Origin: Anaerolineales bacterium
Lineage (GTDB): Bacteria > Chloroflexota > Anaerolineae > Anaerolineales > Villigracilaceae
Direction of reading: 5' to 3'
Assembly: GCA_025966435.1 (NCBI GenBank)
Contig: JAICRQ010000008.1
Location: 1 to 20,624 of the forward strand
Length of the DNA stretch: 20,624 bases
Shown in pieces: positions 1-7,638 of this stretch. Below the pieces are notes generated by a model. That model was not told the origin of the DNA, did no database searches, and saw nothing but the letters and a program-made list of their open reading frames with translations. The first letter of the stretch is position 1. The number at the start of each line of letters is the position of its first letter. Both the position numbers and the translations under genes were made by a program.

Positions 1-1
1 G

Positions 2-103
2 TCCCCCATTGGCAAGGCGTTAATGGGAAACAAGGTTGGAGACACAGTCGAGGCAGAGACGCCAGGCGGTAAGATTCGGTTCAAGATTCTGAAGGTTGAA
101 TAG
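2..103 (+). CDS. greA: Transcription elongation factor GreA, C-terminal end (partial)
   Basis: The first in-frame codon begins at position 2 and the frame runs 33 codons to a TAG at 101-103. The residues read [20 protein letters not shown] and continue [13 protein letters not shown]. The pattern SPxGKALxGxKxGDxVxxxxPxG is the conserved end of the GreA/GreB C-terminal FKBP-like domain. GreA binds the RNA polymerase secondary channel and stimulates transcript cleavage in backtracked complexes. The coiled-coil N-terminal domain lies outside the window, so GreA rather than a Gre-like paralogue is the likelier but not proven call. A symmetric terminator at 169-197 follows 65 bases after the stop. 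Confidence 0.9.
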   Translation, partial: SPIGKALMGNKVGDTVEAETPGGKIRFKILKVE

Positions 104-105
104 CT

Positions 106-160
106 TGTAGGTCAGGTTGGCAACCTGACATTCATAATAAAGCGGATTACCAACCCGCCT
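106..160. repeat. TGTAGG-type intergenic palindrome, copy A (two hairpins)
   Basis: TGTAG at 106-110 runs into GTCAGGTT (111-118), loop GGC, then AACCTGAC (122-129), an 8-bp perfect hairpin. A second, weaker inverted pair (AGCGG near 141, CCGCCT near 160) follows. The opening TGTAGG is shared with the palindromes at 7610 and 10811. It sits between the greA stop and the terminator and would be transcribed with greA. Confidence 0.55.
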
Positions 161-168
161 CATTGAAA

Positions 169-197
169 AAAATAGACCGGCGCTGCCGGTCTATTTT
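169..197. terminator. Two-way intrinsic terminator between greA and the convergent 334-aa gene
   Basis: AAAATAGACCGGC (169-181), loop GCT, GCCGGTCTATTTT (185-197) is a perfect 13-bp stem. It has a T-run at its 3' side on each strand, so it can end greA on plus and the 212-1216 gene on minus. Confidence 0.85.
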
Positions 198-211
198 GAT
201 TCAGGAGTGAC

Positions 212-1216
212 TTACTGTCCGCTGCGGGGCCAAACCGCGAGCTCAAGTGTTATTCGTTCGAAGTGACTTCGCGGGGGCAGCGCTCCGGTGCCGTATTCCA
301 TGTCCACAACGGTTGCCAGCAATTGCAGAGTCGCTGTTTCCAAAAGAACCTGGTCCTGCGGCTTCACAACTACAAGCTCACCCTTCGGTTCAAGCCGCGC
401 CCGGATGTTCGGATCGTTGTAGGCGTGTTCCGTCATCAACACCTTGGTCGCGGTCTTGATATCGTTTTTGTCGAAGAGCCAGATCTCGAGCGCCGCGACT
501 TTCTTCGGGTCACCCACGCCGATCGTTTCCGAAACGCCCACACCATACTCACCCAGGAATTCCCCACCGCCGGTGTCGATGCTGAAGGACTCATCATACA
601 GATCATCGCCCAAAACGTAGGTGGTCATCGTCTGTGTGATCGGCTGCGCCAGCCCAAGGGACTGGAAATCGGTCTTCTCCACGTGGCGGCTGATCTCTGC
701 AGCCTGCATCACAGGCGTCACAGTACCGGAGTTTTTGCGGAACAAGCGGAGCAGATACAATGTGCCTGCACCCACTAAAACTAACACGAGGAGCGATCCT
801 AAAATCACCCAGGTACTTAAGCCAGAGGTATCCCCAGGAGCAGCCGTTGGCGGCGTGCCCTGAATAGGTCCTCCGACCACTGGCGCCTGAACCGCAGTAG
901 CAAATCGCTGATACACACCCGGATCGAGACTTGGCTGAATCCGCTGCAGAGTTGGCAGAGCAGCAGTCCCCAGGTCATTCCAACGCTTAAGAGCAGTTTG
1001 CTGATCGCCCGTACGCTCGAATGAATCGATCACCATGCGCAAGTAATCATCCTGAAGATCAGAACGCAGGATCTCAGGGGTAGTATCTGTGTATGTCACA
1101 GGCCAGATTCCCCAGCCAATGATCAAACCCAGGAGCAACCCCAGTACGACGCCCACGATGAGCACCGTCCTTACATTTTGAAGAAGGTTCTTTATGATCG
1201 CAGTTACTGCTTCCAT
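212..1216 (-). CDS. Two-helix membrane protein of unknown function (334 aa)
   Basis: I do not recognise a named family. Residues 16-38 form a long hydrophobic helix with no signal-peptidase site. Residues 39-133 are a polar segment with Asp- and Glu-rich helices and a Pro/Gly/Thr-rich linker (about 111-131). A second helix spans about 134-158 and ends in basic residues (RLFRK). The C-terminal 175 residues are soluble and acidic, with beta-like stretches around LEIWLFDKNDIKTATKVLM. A hairpin topology with both ends cytoplasmic and residues 39-133 outside fits the charges. The ATG at 1216 follows AAGGAA by about 8 nt and a promoter at 1246-1273, so it appears separately transcribed from the methyltransferase 77 bp upstream. 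Function unknown. Confidence 0.75.
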   Translation of the reverse strand: MEAVTAIIKNLLQNVRTVLIVGVVLGLLLGLIIGWGIWPVTYTDTTPEILRSDLQDDYLRMVIDSFERTGDQQTALKRWNDLGTAALPTLQRIQPSLDPGVYQRFATAVQAPVVGGPIQGTPPTAAPGDTSGLSTWVILGSLLVLVLVGAGTLYLLRLFRKNSGTVTPVMQAAEISRHVEKTDFQSLGLAQPITQTMTTYVLGDDLYDESFSIDTGGGEFLGEYGVGVSETIGVGDPKKVAALEIWLFDKNDIKTATKVLMTEHAYNDPNIRARLEPKGELVVVKPQDQVLLETATLQLLATVVDMEYGTGALPPRSHFERITLELAVWPRSGQ

Positions 1217-1245
1217 GGCGTATTCCTTTTCGGGTAGTTTAATCT

Positions 1246-1273
1246 ATTATATACCATCCCTTGCACAATACAA
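1246..1273 (-). promoter_or_regulatory. Sigma-70-type promoter for the 334-aa membrane protein gene
   Basis: On the minus strand a perfect TATAAT (1246-1251) lies 16 bp downstream of TTGTAT (1268-1273), which matches the -35 consensus only at TTG. Transcription would start near 1239, giving a leader of roughly 25 nt that contains the AAGGAA ribosome site. Confidence 0.5.
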
Positions 1274-1293
1274 CCTATCGAAAGTACCGAGAA

Positions 1294-2682
1294 TTAGAGG
1301 CGTTCCATCAAATATAAGGCGCGTTCGGACTCACGGACGTTTACCGCCTCTACAATCCTAAATCTCCGCTGAAATGCAGTTTCAAACCCCTCGCGTGTGT
1401 AATCCGGGAAAATGTCCTCGCGCGAGGCCAGCAATTTTTGCACCTGACTGTCTGCCTTAGGGACGAATTCGATCACAAGCCATTTTCCGAGTTTTGCAAA
1501 GAAATCTGCTATCTGAAGCAGAGGCACGTTATTCGAGATCGCCAGATGGTGGATCAGCGCCAGCGCCAGAAGGATGTCGGCTGGACCGCGTCTGCCGAAC
1601 GAGTCGCGTTCCTCGTTCGCCCACCCAATGGATGGACTGGGGTTCGTCAGGTCGAGAAGCAGCGGCAGGAGGTTTTCCGTTTTCTCCGCTTTCATCTGAC
1701 GATAATTCTGCTCTACAGCTGTGGGGTCAATATCCGACGAGACTACGAATGCACCGTGTTCTCCTGCCATGCGGCTGAAGACGCCCCTGTTCGCCCCCAG
1801 ATCCCAGACCAGAGATGGCTTGACCTTTGCAGACCATTCCTGAACGAGTTGTTTTTTATGCTCGAACGCCGAATCGGAATAATTCGTGATATCGTAATAG
1901 TTTCCCCACTCCGTGCCACCCGGTTTCCACTCCAGCTTTCGAACCGTAGAGTCGAGGCTGTCGATCAAGCCCGTCATAGCTTGTTTGCTCATGGTCGCGG
2001 CGCGAGATTTTACTTCCATACCAGAGTATCGCTTCTGTGCACCGGCATGCAAGTGGATGTGCGTCAGCAAGCCGAAGTTGAAGCGCGTTTTGGATGGCAG
2101 TAATCCACTCGCAAGGTCAAGCGGAATGCCATCGATGTAAACGCGTAGCAATTGATTCAAGCGAATATCGCGCAGCGCCATCAATGCCAGCGGCGCAAGG
2201 AAATGCTGGCAGAACTGACGGTATGCCACCCAGGGCTGTCCCTCTTTGTATGTCTCAAAAGAGAGTGTATCGATCAGGGTCGCTTTGCCGCGCACGAACT
2301 GCATGTTGTACGCGCTGGCGTCCTTCAAGGACATACCCACCTTCAATGACCGGCGCTGGATAGCGAGGGTTGCCAGCGCTGCATCCTTCAGTTGACTGAA
2401 GGACCATTCATACGGATACGAGATGAACGGCACATGCTCCGGTTGAATGACTTTATGAGATAGATCCGACTCTGCCGGAGCCTGGTCTACTTCCACATGC
2501 GGAATCAACAATCCGGCTTTGACAAGCCTGTCATATAAGCCGGATTCCATTAACCGCGCGTATTCCTGTTCATACCTGCGGTTCACCTGCCGATAGAGGA
2601 CTCCGTCGCGGGAAAATAAGAATCCGCTCGGGTCACGGAACGAAGCGGAAAGCTGTTCGTTATTTTGCTTCGGGTTCGTCAT
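1294..2682 (-). CDS. SAM-dependent methyltransferase with kinase-like N-terminal half (NoeA-like, 462 aa)
   Basis: The C-terminal half is a class I methyltransferase: motif I is VWDLGANRG (292-300), the acidic residue closing strand 2 is D317 (SSDID), and LLALALIHHLAI is a post-I/motif IV-type segment. The N-terminal half carries D121-x4-N126 and then D138 (IDTLSFE), the spacing of catalytic and metal-binding residues in aminoglycoside-phosphotransferase-type kinases; that fold assignment is my inference. The overall layout resembles proteins annotated as NoeA-like methyltransferases; the substrate is unknown. The ATG at 2682 is preferred to the upstream in-frame start at 2769, because residues before it lie inside the small gene 2660-2845. 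The 23-nt overlap with that gene and the lack of a clear ribosome site suggest translational coupling. Confidence 0.8.
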   Translation of the reverse strand: MTNPKQNNEQLSASFRDPSGFLFSRDGVLYRQVNRRYEQEYARLMESGLYDRLVKAGLLIPHVEVDQAPAESDLSHKVIQPEHVPFISYPYEWSFSQLKDAALATLAIQRRSLKVGMSLKDASAYNMQFVRGKATLIDTLSFETYKEGQPWVAYRQFCQHFLAPLALMALRDIRLNQLLRVYIDGIPLDLASGLLPSKTRFNFGLLTHIHLHAGAQKRYSGMEVKSRAATMSKQAMTGLIDSLDSTVRKLEWKPGGTEWGNYYDITNYSDSAFEHKKQLVQEWSAKVKPSLVWDLGANRGVFSRMAGEHGAFVVSSDIDPTAVEQNYRQMKAEKTENLLPLLLDLTNPSPSIGWANEERDSFGRRGPADILLALALIHHLAISNNVPLLQIADFFAKLGKWLVIEFVPKADSQVQKLLASREDIFPDYTREGFETAFQRRFRIVEAVNVRESERALYLMERL

Positions 2683-2845
2683 CTTCGTCGTCGGCTTTGG
2701 GCTCTGACTTAATTCCAAACCATCCTTTGATTCGGCTCCACGAGGCGCGCACCGCCACGCCAATCCCAAGCAAGGCCGCGATCAGCAATTGGATCAAAAA
2801 ACTGCCTGAGCCGGGATCGAGATATGGAAGGGGTGTGAAATGCAT
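2660..2845 (-). CDS. Small conserved YLDPGSGS membrane protein (61 aa)
   Basis: MHFTPLPYLDPGSGSF is followed by one hydrophobic helix (about residues 16-33, LIQLLIAALLGIGVAVRA). A basic juxtamembrane stretch (SWSRIKGWFGIK) and a highly acidic tail (DDEDDEPEAK) come next. Small proteins with this YLDPGSGS plus single-helix pattern recur in several bacterial phyla and, as I recall, beside NoeA-like methyltransferases; no function is established to my knowledge. The start at 2845 is supported by AGGAGAT 5 nt upstream. Its last 23 nt overlap the start of the methyltransferase in another frame, so the two are probably made together. The helix could anchor the methyltransferase at the membrane, which is inference. 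Confidence 0.8.
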   Translation of the reverse strand: MHFTPLPYLDPGSGSFLIQLLIAALLGIGVAVRASWSRIKGWFGIKSEPKADDEDDEPEAK

Positions 2846-2873
2846 GAGATCTCCTATTTGTTCAGGGTATCTG

Positions 2874-2919
2874 AAAAAAACTTTGCGAAGGCTGTGCGCA
2901 GGCGTAAGTGTCGCAAGGT
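2874..2919 (-). terminator. Possible intrinsic terminator after topA
   Basis: On the minus strand ACCTTGCGA (2919-2911) and TCGCAAAGT (2888-2880) pair with one mismatch around a 22-nt loop and are followed by seven Ts (through 2874). The long loop makes it weaker than the other terminators here; it may only partly separate topA from the YLDPGSGS gene. Confidence 0.4.
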
Positions 2920-2921
2920 TG

Positions 2922-5231
2922 TCATTCAACAGTTTCAGGAACGATCTCTTCCAGGAGGAAGGTTTCCTGGCAATTGATGCACTGGACTTCGCGCTTGTTT
3001 GCAATGACCAGCAGGTTGCCGCATGTGGGACAGGGCTGTTTGATCGGCCGCTTCCAGGATGTGAAATCGCAGCTCGGGTAATTTTCACAACCGTAGAATG
3101 TCCGTCCTTTGCGCGTCTTCCGCTCAACGAGCTCGCCGCCATCCTTGGGACACAATACACCAATTTTTTCAAGCCAGGGTTCCGTGTAGCGGCAGGTTGG
3201 GAAATTGGAGCACGAAATAAATTTTCCGAAACGTCCGTAACGGATGACAAGCTCACCACCGTCCTCCGGACACTTGCGCCCGATCGGTTCTGGCTCGCTC
3301 TTGGTCACTGGCATTTCCGCCTGTGCCTTTTTGACATCCTCTGCAAACGGACGATAGAACTCGTGCATCACTTCCACCCATTCCGCCTGACCGGAAGCGA
3401 TCATATCGAGGTCTTCTTCCATGCGCGCGGTGAATTGCAAATCGACAATGTCGGGGAAGTATTGCATCATCAAGTCGTTGACTTGAATCCCGATTTCAGT
3501 CGGCATGAGACGTTTTTCTTCACGCAGCACATACCCACGTTGTTGAATCGTCGAGAGCGTAGGAGCATACGTGGAGGGACGCCCGATACCCTGCTCCTCC
3601 AGCGCCTGTACGAGCGAGGCTTCCGAGTAACGCGGCGGCGGCTGCGTAAAGTGCTGTTCAGGGATCAAGCGAATCAACTCCTGTTTTTGCCCCTCCACCA
3701 CCCCCGCCGGAATGCGGACATTCTCTTCATCTTCCTCGGACTTCACGTCTTCATTTTTCGCTTCTTCGTAAACCACCAGAAAACCAACAAATTTGACTGA
3801 CGAACCGGAGGCGCGCAGTAAGTAGGTGTGTTCGTTCGTCTTGCCGGTGACTTCCACCTGCAAAGTATCGTAGACGGCTGCTTCCATCTGCGACGCCACA
3901 AACCTCTGCCAGATAAGGCGATAGAGCTTATACATCGCCGGATCGAGATAGTCCTTGACCTGCTCCGGATCCCGCTCCACGGACGTCGGGCGGATGGCTT
4001 CATGTGCTTCCTGCGCGTTTGCGGAGCGTGTCTTGTACTGAGGCGCTTCCCCGGGCAGGAAGTCCGCGCCGTATTTTGTCTTGATGTACTGGCGCGCTTC
4101 GTTCTGCGCACCGATGGAAACGTTAGTAGAATCGGTGCGCATGTATGTGATCAGACCGGTTGTGCCGCCTGTCCCTACATCCTGACCTTCATAGAGTCCT
4201 TGCGCCAACGCCATCGTGCGCTTGGCGGTAAAGCCAAGTTTGCGTGACGCCTCCTGCTGCAACGTGGAGGTAGTGAATGGAGCGGAGGGCTTGCGACGCC
4301 GCTCGCCGCGCTTGACCTTGGTCACTGTGTAGGCGGCGGTTTCCATATCCACCAGAATTGGCTGGACCGTCTCTTCGTTGGAGAGCTCCGGGTCCTTCTC
4401 ATCGATCTTCGCCAGCTTGGCGAGAAATGTCGATTTGATCCCCTCCGGCTGCAGCTCTGCATGGATAGACCAGTATTCAACCGGCACAAAGGCTTCGATC
4501 TCCCGCTCGCGTTCAACGATCAGCCGAAGCGCCACTGACTGGACGCGTCCTGCCGAAAGACGGCCGCGCACCTTCTCCCACAGAATCGGGCTAATGCTAT
4601 AGCCGACCAATCTATCGAGCACGCGGCGCGCCTGCTGGGCATCCACCAGGTCCATGTTGATTTGTCTGGGGTGCGAAAAGGCTTCCTTGATCGCCGGTTC
4701 CGTGATCTCGTGGAAGACCACGCGCTTGGCGCGCTCGGGCTCGATCTGCGCGGCTTCCATAAGATGCCAGGAGATCGATTCGCCTTCACGATCAGGGTCA
4801 GTTGCAAGATAAACTTCTTCCGCTTTCTGCGCCAGTTTCTTGAGATCCTTGACGACATCCTTCTTCTCATTCGGGACGCGATACTTCGGCGCAAAATTAT
4901 TCTCCACATCCACCGAAAGCTGAGACCTTAACAGATCGCGCACATGCCCCACCGAGGCGCGGACCGTATAGCCTTTTCCCAGATACCGTCCCACGGTTTT
5001 GGCTTTCGCCGGTGACTCGACGATCACCAGCTTGCCATCGCGCTTATCCACCTTGACAGGCTTTTCGGGCGGAGTCAACCCCTCATGCGCGTCGGTCCGT
5101 CCCATTCTATAAAGTTTTGTTCCACAAACGGCGCACACACCGACCGTGACCGGAGATCCCTTCGCATTGAACATCGCGACGGGATCATTCATCTCACGTT
5201 TGGTCTTGCACTTCATGCAATATGCTTCCAT
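2922..5231 (-). CDS. topA: DNA topoisomerase I with extra N-terminal zinc ribbon (769 aa)
   Basis: A type IA topoisomerase that relaxes negative supercoils through a 5'-phosphotyrosine intermediate. TOPRIM begins near 67 (KLVIVESPAKAKT) with E72, and the metal triad is D145, D147, E149 (TDPDREGE). The catalytic tyrosine is Y363 in GLITYMRTDST. Three C4 zinc fingers close the protein: KCPEDGGELV, LCPKDGGELV and PCPTCGNLL. Unusually, residues 1-45 form an added zinc ribbon (C5, C8, C33, C36) resembling the DUF5679 family, joined to TOPRIM by a charged linker. The ATG at 5231 is kept because it includes the whole ribbon and has AAGG 7-8 nt upstream. It lies downstream of manC, separated by the repeat at 5254-5375. 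Confidence 0.97.
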   Translation of the reverse strand: MEAYCMKCKTKREMNDPVAMFNAKGSPVTVGVCAVCGTKLYRMGRTDAHEGLTPPEKPVKVDKRDGKLVIVESPAKAKTVGRYLGKGYTVRASVGHVRDLLRSQLSVDVENNFAPKYRVPNEKKDVVKDLKKLAQKAEEVYLATDPDREGESISWHLMEAAQIEPERAKRVVFHEITEPAIKEAFSHPRQINMDLVDAQQARRVLDRLVGYSISPILWEKVRGRLSAGRVQSVALRLIVEREREIEAFVPVEYWSIHAELQPEGIKSTFLAKLAKIDEKDPELSNEETVQPILVDMETAAYTVTKVKRGERRRKPSAPFTTSTLQQEASRKLGFTAKRTMALAQGLYEGQDVGTGGTTGLITYMRTDSTNVSIGAQNEARQYIKTKYGADFLPGEAPQYKTRSANAQEAHEAIRPTSVERDPEQVKDYLDPAMYKLYRLIWQRFVASQMEAAVYDTLQVEVTGKTNEHTYLLRASGSSVKFVGFLVVYEEAKNEDVKSEEDEENVRIPAGVVEGQKQELIRLIPEQHFTQPPPRYSEASLVQALEEQGIGRPSTYAPTLSTIQQRGYVLREEKRLMPTEIGIQVNDLMMQYFPDIVDLQFTARMEEDLDMIASGQAEWVEVMHEFYRPFAEDVKKAQAEMPVTKSEPEPIGRKCPEDGGELVIRYGRFGKFISCSNFPTCRYTEPWLEKIGVLCPKDGGELVERKTRKGRTFYGCENYPSCDFTSWKRPIKQPCPTCGNLLVIANKREVQCINCQETFLLEEIVPETVE

Positions 5232-5253
5232 ACATTAACCTTATTCATCCGTT

Positions 5254-5375
5254 TCATTGCGAGGAGAGTCGAGATGCGTAGCATCGAGATCCCAACGAAG
5301 CAATCCCTATTCTTATGAGGAGACACTTGCACTTGGTGCCAGCGCAGGTGTTGCTTCGCTGTTGCTCGCAATGAC
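5254..5375. repeat. Intergenic fold-back element with TCATTGCGAG ends, copy 1
   Basis: TCATTGCGAG begins at 5254 and its complement CTCGCAATGA ends at 5374. Inside are CGAAGCAA (near 5296) and its complement TTGCTTCG (near 5351), so most of the 122 bp can fold back. It also contains GCCAGCGCAGGTGT (5338-5351), the reverse complement of a 14-mer matching the cores at 10829 and 14316 at 12 of 14 bases. It fills the manC-topA gap and has no reading frame. Confidence 0.75.
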
Positions 5376-5380
5376 ATAAT

Positions 5381-6484
5381 TTATAAATATTTCTCCTGGT
5401 GGTGTTTCTTCAGATGTTCCACAACATCTTTTACCTTCTGTGACTGGTCTACTTTGCAAACCATCAAAACATCGCCTGCATCCACAACCACGATGTCATC
5501 GAGTCCGATCGTCACGACCAGGCGCTCATCGGTCTTGGAATATACCAGAGTATTGTGCGTATCCAGTGCCAGGTGCTGTGCGTTGTTCGCGACATTCCCA
5601 TTCATATCCGGCAGGAGCACCTCGAAGAGTGAATCCCACGAACCAACATCGTTCCATCCCAGACCACCAGCGGGGAGCACGGCAACACGTTCAGCCCTTT
5701 CCATCACGCCATAGTCAACGGTTTGGCTCTTCAGGTCAAACCAATTTTCCTGTACAACCTTGTCCTGTTCAGACGTGCCCCAGGCACCGGCGATTTTATT
5801 CACCACTTTAAAAAGCTCGGGCATCTGTCGCTCGATCTCTCCCAGGATCGTATCCGCACGCCACACGAACATACCGCTGTTCCATGAGTGATCGCCACTG
5901 CGCAACAACTTTTGAGCGGTTTCCTCATCTGGTTTTTCCTTAAAACGTTCCACTACATATACAGGATATCTATAATTACCATTCAGTGCCGCGCCCTGCT
6001 GGATATAACCATATCCGGTAGAAGGGTAGGTGGGCGTGATACCCAAAGTGACAAGATATTTTTCCTGGGCAACATCAAACGCGGCGCGAATCAAATAATG
6101 AAAAAGATCACGATTGCGAATGTAATGGTCTGAGGTCTGGATCGCCATGGCTGCCTGAGGGTCGCGCTTTTGCAGCACGGCAGCCGCCAATGCTACCACA
6201 GATGCGGTACCGCGGGGAGCCGGCTCAATCAAGTAGTTTTCCAGAGGGATCGCAGGTACTTGCTTCTGCATCTCCCGCGCCTGCTCGGCAACAGTCACGA
6301 CGAGAATACGTTCCGGGGGGAATAACTTTTCCAGCCGTGCAACGGTGCTTTGAAATAAAGTGTCTTTGCCAAGCAGGGGAAGTAGCTGCTTGGGAGTCTC
6401 TTTCCTTGAGATGGGCCAAAGACGAGTCCCACCCCCGCCTGCCATAATCACTGCATACGTATGCACAGCATTCGTATTTTGCAT
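5381..6484 (-). CDS. manC: Mannose-1-phosphate guanylyltransferase (367 aa)
   Basis: Makes GDP-mannose from mannose-1-phosphate and GTP, a cytoplasmic step feeding mannosylated polysaccharides, glycolipids or compatible solutes. The nucleotide-binding signature is MAGGGGTRLWPISR (14-27) with K32 in the KETPKQ segment. EPAPRGTA (87-94), FKEKPD (181-186) and WNSGMFVW (201-208) are family motifs. The usual PADH metal-site region reads TSDHYI here (117-122), a mild divergence. At 367 aa it is the single-domain form with only a short C-terminal extension, lacking the phosphomannose isomerase domain of bifunctional enzymes. AAAGGAT lies about 6 nt before the ATG, inside the last codons of dprA, whose stop is 2 nt away, so co-transcription is likely. 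A related hexose-1-phosphate nucleotidyltransferase specificity cannot be excluded. Confidence 0.92.
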   Translation of the reverse strand: MQNTNAVHTYAVIMAGGGGTRLWPISRKETPKQLLPLLGKDTLFQSTVARLEKLFPPERILVVTVAEQAREMQKQVPAIPLENYLIEPAPRGTASVVALAAAVLQKRDPQAAMAIQTSDHYIRNRDLFHYLIRAAFDVAQEKYLVTLGITPTYPSTGYGYIQQGAALNGNYRYPVYVVERFKEKPDEETAQKLLRSGDHSWNSGMFVWRADTILGEIERQMPELFKVVNKIAGAWGTSEQDKVVQENWFDLKSQTVDYGVMERAERVAVLPAGGLGWNDVGSWDSLFEVLLPDMNGNVANNAQHLALDTHNTLVYSKTDERLVVTIGLDDIVVVDAGDVLMVCKVDQSQKVKDVVEHLKKHHQEKYL

Positions 6485-6486
6485 AT

Positions 6487-7602
6487 CTATCCTTTAAAAG
6501 TAGAGTAGTCGGATTGTACCTCACGCACGGCAATGTAATTCATGCCACCCACCTGACGCACCATTCCTTTCAGCTCCATCAGCGCCAATGTCGCTGAGAC
6601 TTTTTCAATGGGTAATTCTGTTTGATTCCGGATTTCATCCACATGCAAAGGTTCTTCACTTAACACATTCAGCAGCCGCGCTTCTGTTTCGTCAGACGGG
6701 ATGACCTTTCGTGCAGCTTTCTGCTCGCCCATGCGGGTCAGGTCCAGAGCCTGCATCAGATCGTTGACACTCAGCAAGGGCAGAGCACCGTTTTGAATCA
6801 GTTTATTCGTGCCTTTGCTTTGCGGCGCAAGGATACTTCCCGGCACCGCGAAAATCTCACGTCCCTGTTCCGCTGCAAACTCAGCAGTGATCAAGGCGCC
6901 GCTGGTCTCACCGGCTTCGATCACAACAACTGCCAGGGATAAACCCGAAATAATGCGGTTGCGCGGCGGGAAGTTCGAGGCGTCTGGTGGGGTACCCAGT
7001 GCATAGTCACTGACGATCGCGCCGCTCTCCATCATTTTTTCCGCCAGCCCGCGATGCTCCGGCGGATAAATCTTGTCCACGCCTGAGCCCAGCACACCGA
7101 TCGTTCGCCCGCCTGCCTTCAGCGCCGTTTGATGCGCCACAGCATCCACGCCGCGTGCCAGGCCGCTGATGACCGTAATTCCATTCGCTGCCAAATACGC
7201 CGCAAGCTCCTCCGTGATCTGCCTGCCATAGGCAGTCACTCGCCTGGTGCCCACGATGGCAACCGCAAAAAGGTCATCCGGCAGATAGTCGCCACGAATA
7301 TATAACACAGGTGGCGGCTGTTCAATCTCTTTCAAGCGTTGCGGATACGTTTCATCTTCCCAAGTGAGGATCTTGATCCCCTGCGCATCGATCTTCGTCC
7401 AAAGCTTCTCTAGATCGACTGCCTTGCGCGCCTGGACGATGCGCTCGATCACTTTCCCGCCCAAGCCTGCGCGCGCTAATTCGATTGGCGCAGCGTTCCA
7501 CGCAGCTTCAAGATCTCCAAAATGCCGGATCAGCGCCTGCATTCGCACCGCGCCGATACCTTTGATCAAGTTGAAACCGATCCAGTAGCGTTTGTCGATC
7601 AT
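6487..7602 (-). CDS. dprA: DNA processing protein DprA (371 aa)
   Basis: DprA binds single-stranded DNA entering during natural transformation and loads RecA. A helix-hairpin-helix-like region (LIKGIGAVRMQALIRHFG, 12-29) precedes the Rossmann domain. Its signatures are IVGTRRVTAYGR (117-127), SGLARGVDAVAHQTAL (146-161), GSGVDKIYPPEH (172-183), FPPRNRIISGLS (211-222) and TSGALITAEFAAEQGRE (233-249). A C-terminal winged helix (about 305-360) completes the long form of the family. I take the ATG at 7602 (MIDKRYWIGFNL) and not the in-frame ATG at 7659, because the family begins just before this tryptophan-containing helix and the extra 19 residues run through the palindrome at 7610 and into rimM. 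Presence of dprA alone does not prove competence; it also occurs in non-competent bacteria. Confidence 0.95.
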   Translation of the reverse strand: MIDKRYWIGFNLIKGIGAVRMQALIRHFGDLEAAWNAAPIELARAGLGGKVIERIVQARKAVDLEKLWTKIDAQGIKILTWEDETYPQRLKEIEQPPPVLYIRGDYLPDDLFAVAIVGTRRVTAYGRQITEELAAYLAANGITVISGLARGVDAVAHQTALKAGGRTIGVLGSGVDKIYPPEHRGLAEKMMESGAIVSDYALGTPPDASNFPPRNRIISGLSLAVVVIEAGETSGALITAEFAAEQGREIFAVPGSILAPQSKGTNKLIQNGALPLLSVNDLMQALDLTRMGEQKAARKVIPSDETEARLLNVLSEEPLHVDEIRNQTELPIEKVSATLALMELKGMVRQVGGMNYIAVREVQSDYSTFKG

Positions 7603-7609
7603 AAAATAC

Positions 7610-7638
7610 TGTAGGGCGGAATGACATTCCGCCTTACA
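7610..7638. repeat. TGTAGG-type intergenic palindrome, copy B
   Basis: TGTAGGGCGGAATG (7610-7623), one-base centre A, CATTCCGCCTTACA (7625-7638): arms match at 13 of 14. The element supplies the rimM stop codon (7634-7636) and occupies the rimM-dprA junction, leaving dprA with no obvious ribosome site. Confidence 0.75.

Noticed and set aside
263..778. Plus-strand open frame of 171 codons
   Set aside because: Antisense to the C-terminal half of the 334-aa membrane protein, with no ribosome site or recognisable motif.
1438..2103. Plus-strand open frame of 221 codons
   Set aside because: Antisense to the methyltransferase motif region; an Arg/Gln-rich translation typical of a shadow frame.
2697..3800. 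Plus-strand open frame of 367 codons
   Set aside because: It lies wholly opposite the small membrane protein and topA, whose conserved zinc fingers are certain; its translation has no family features.
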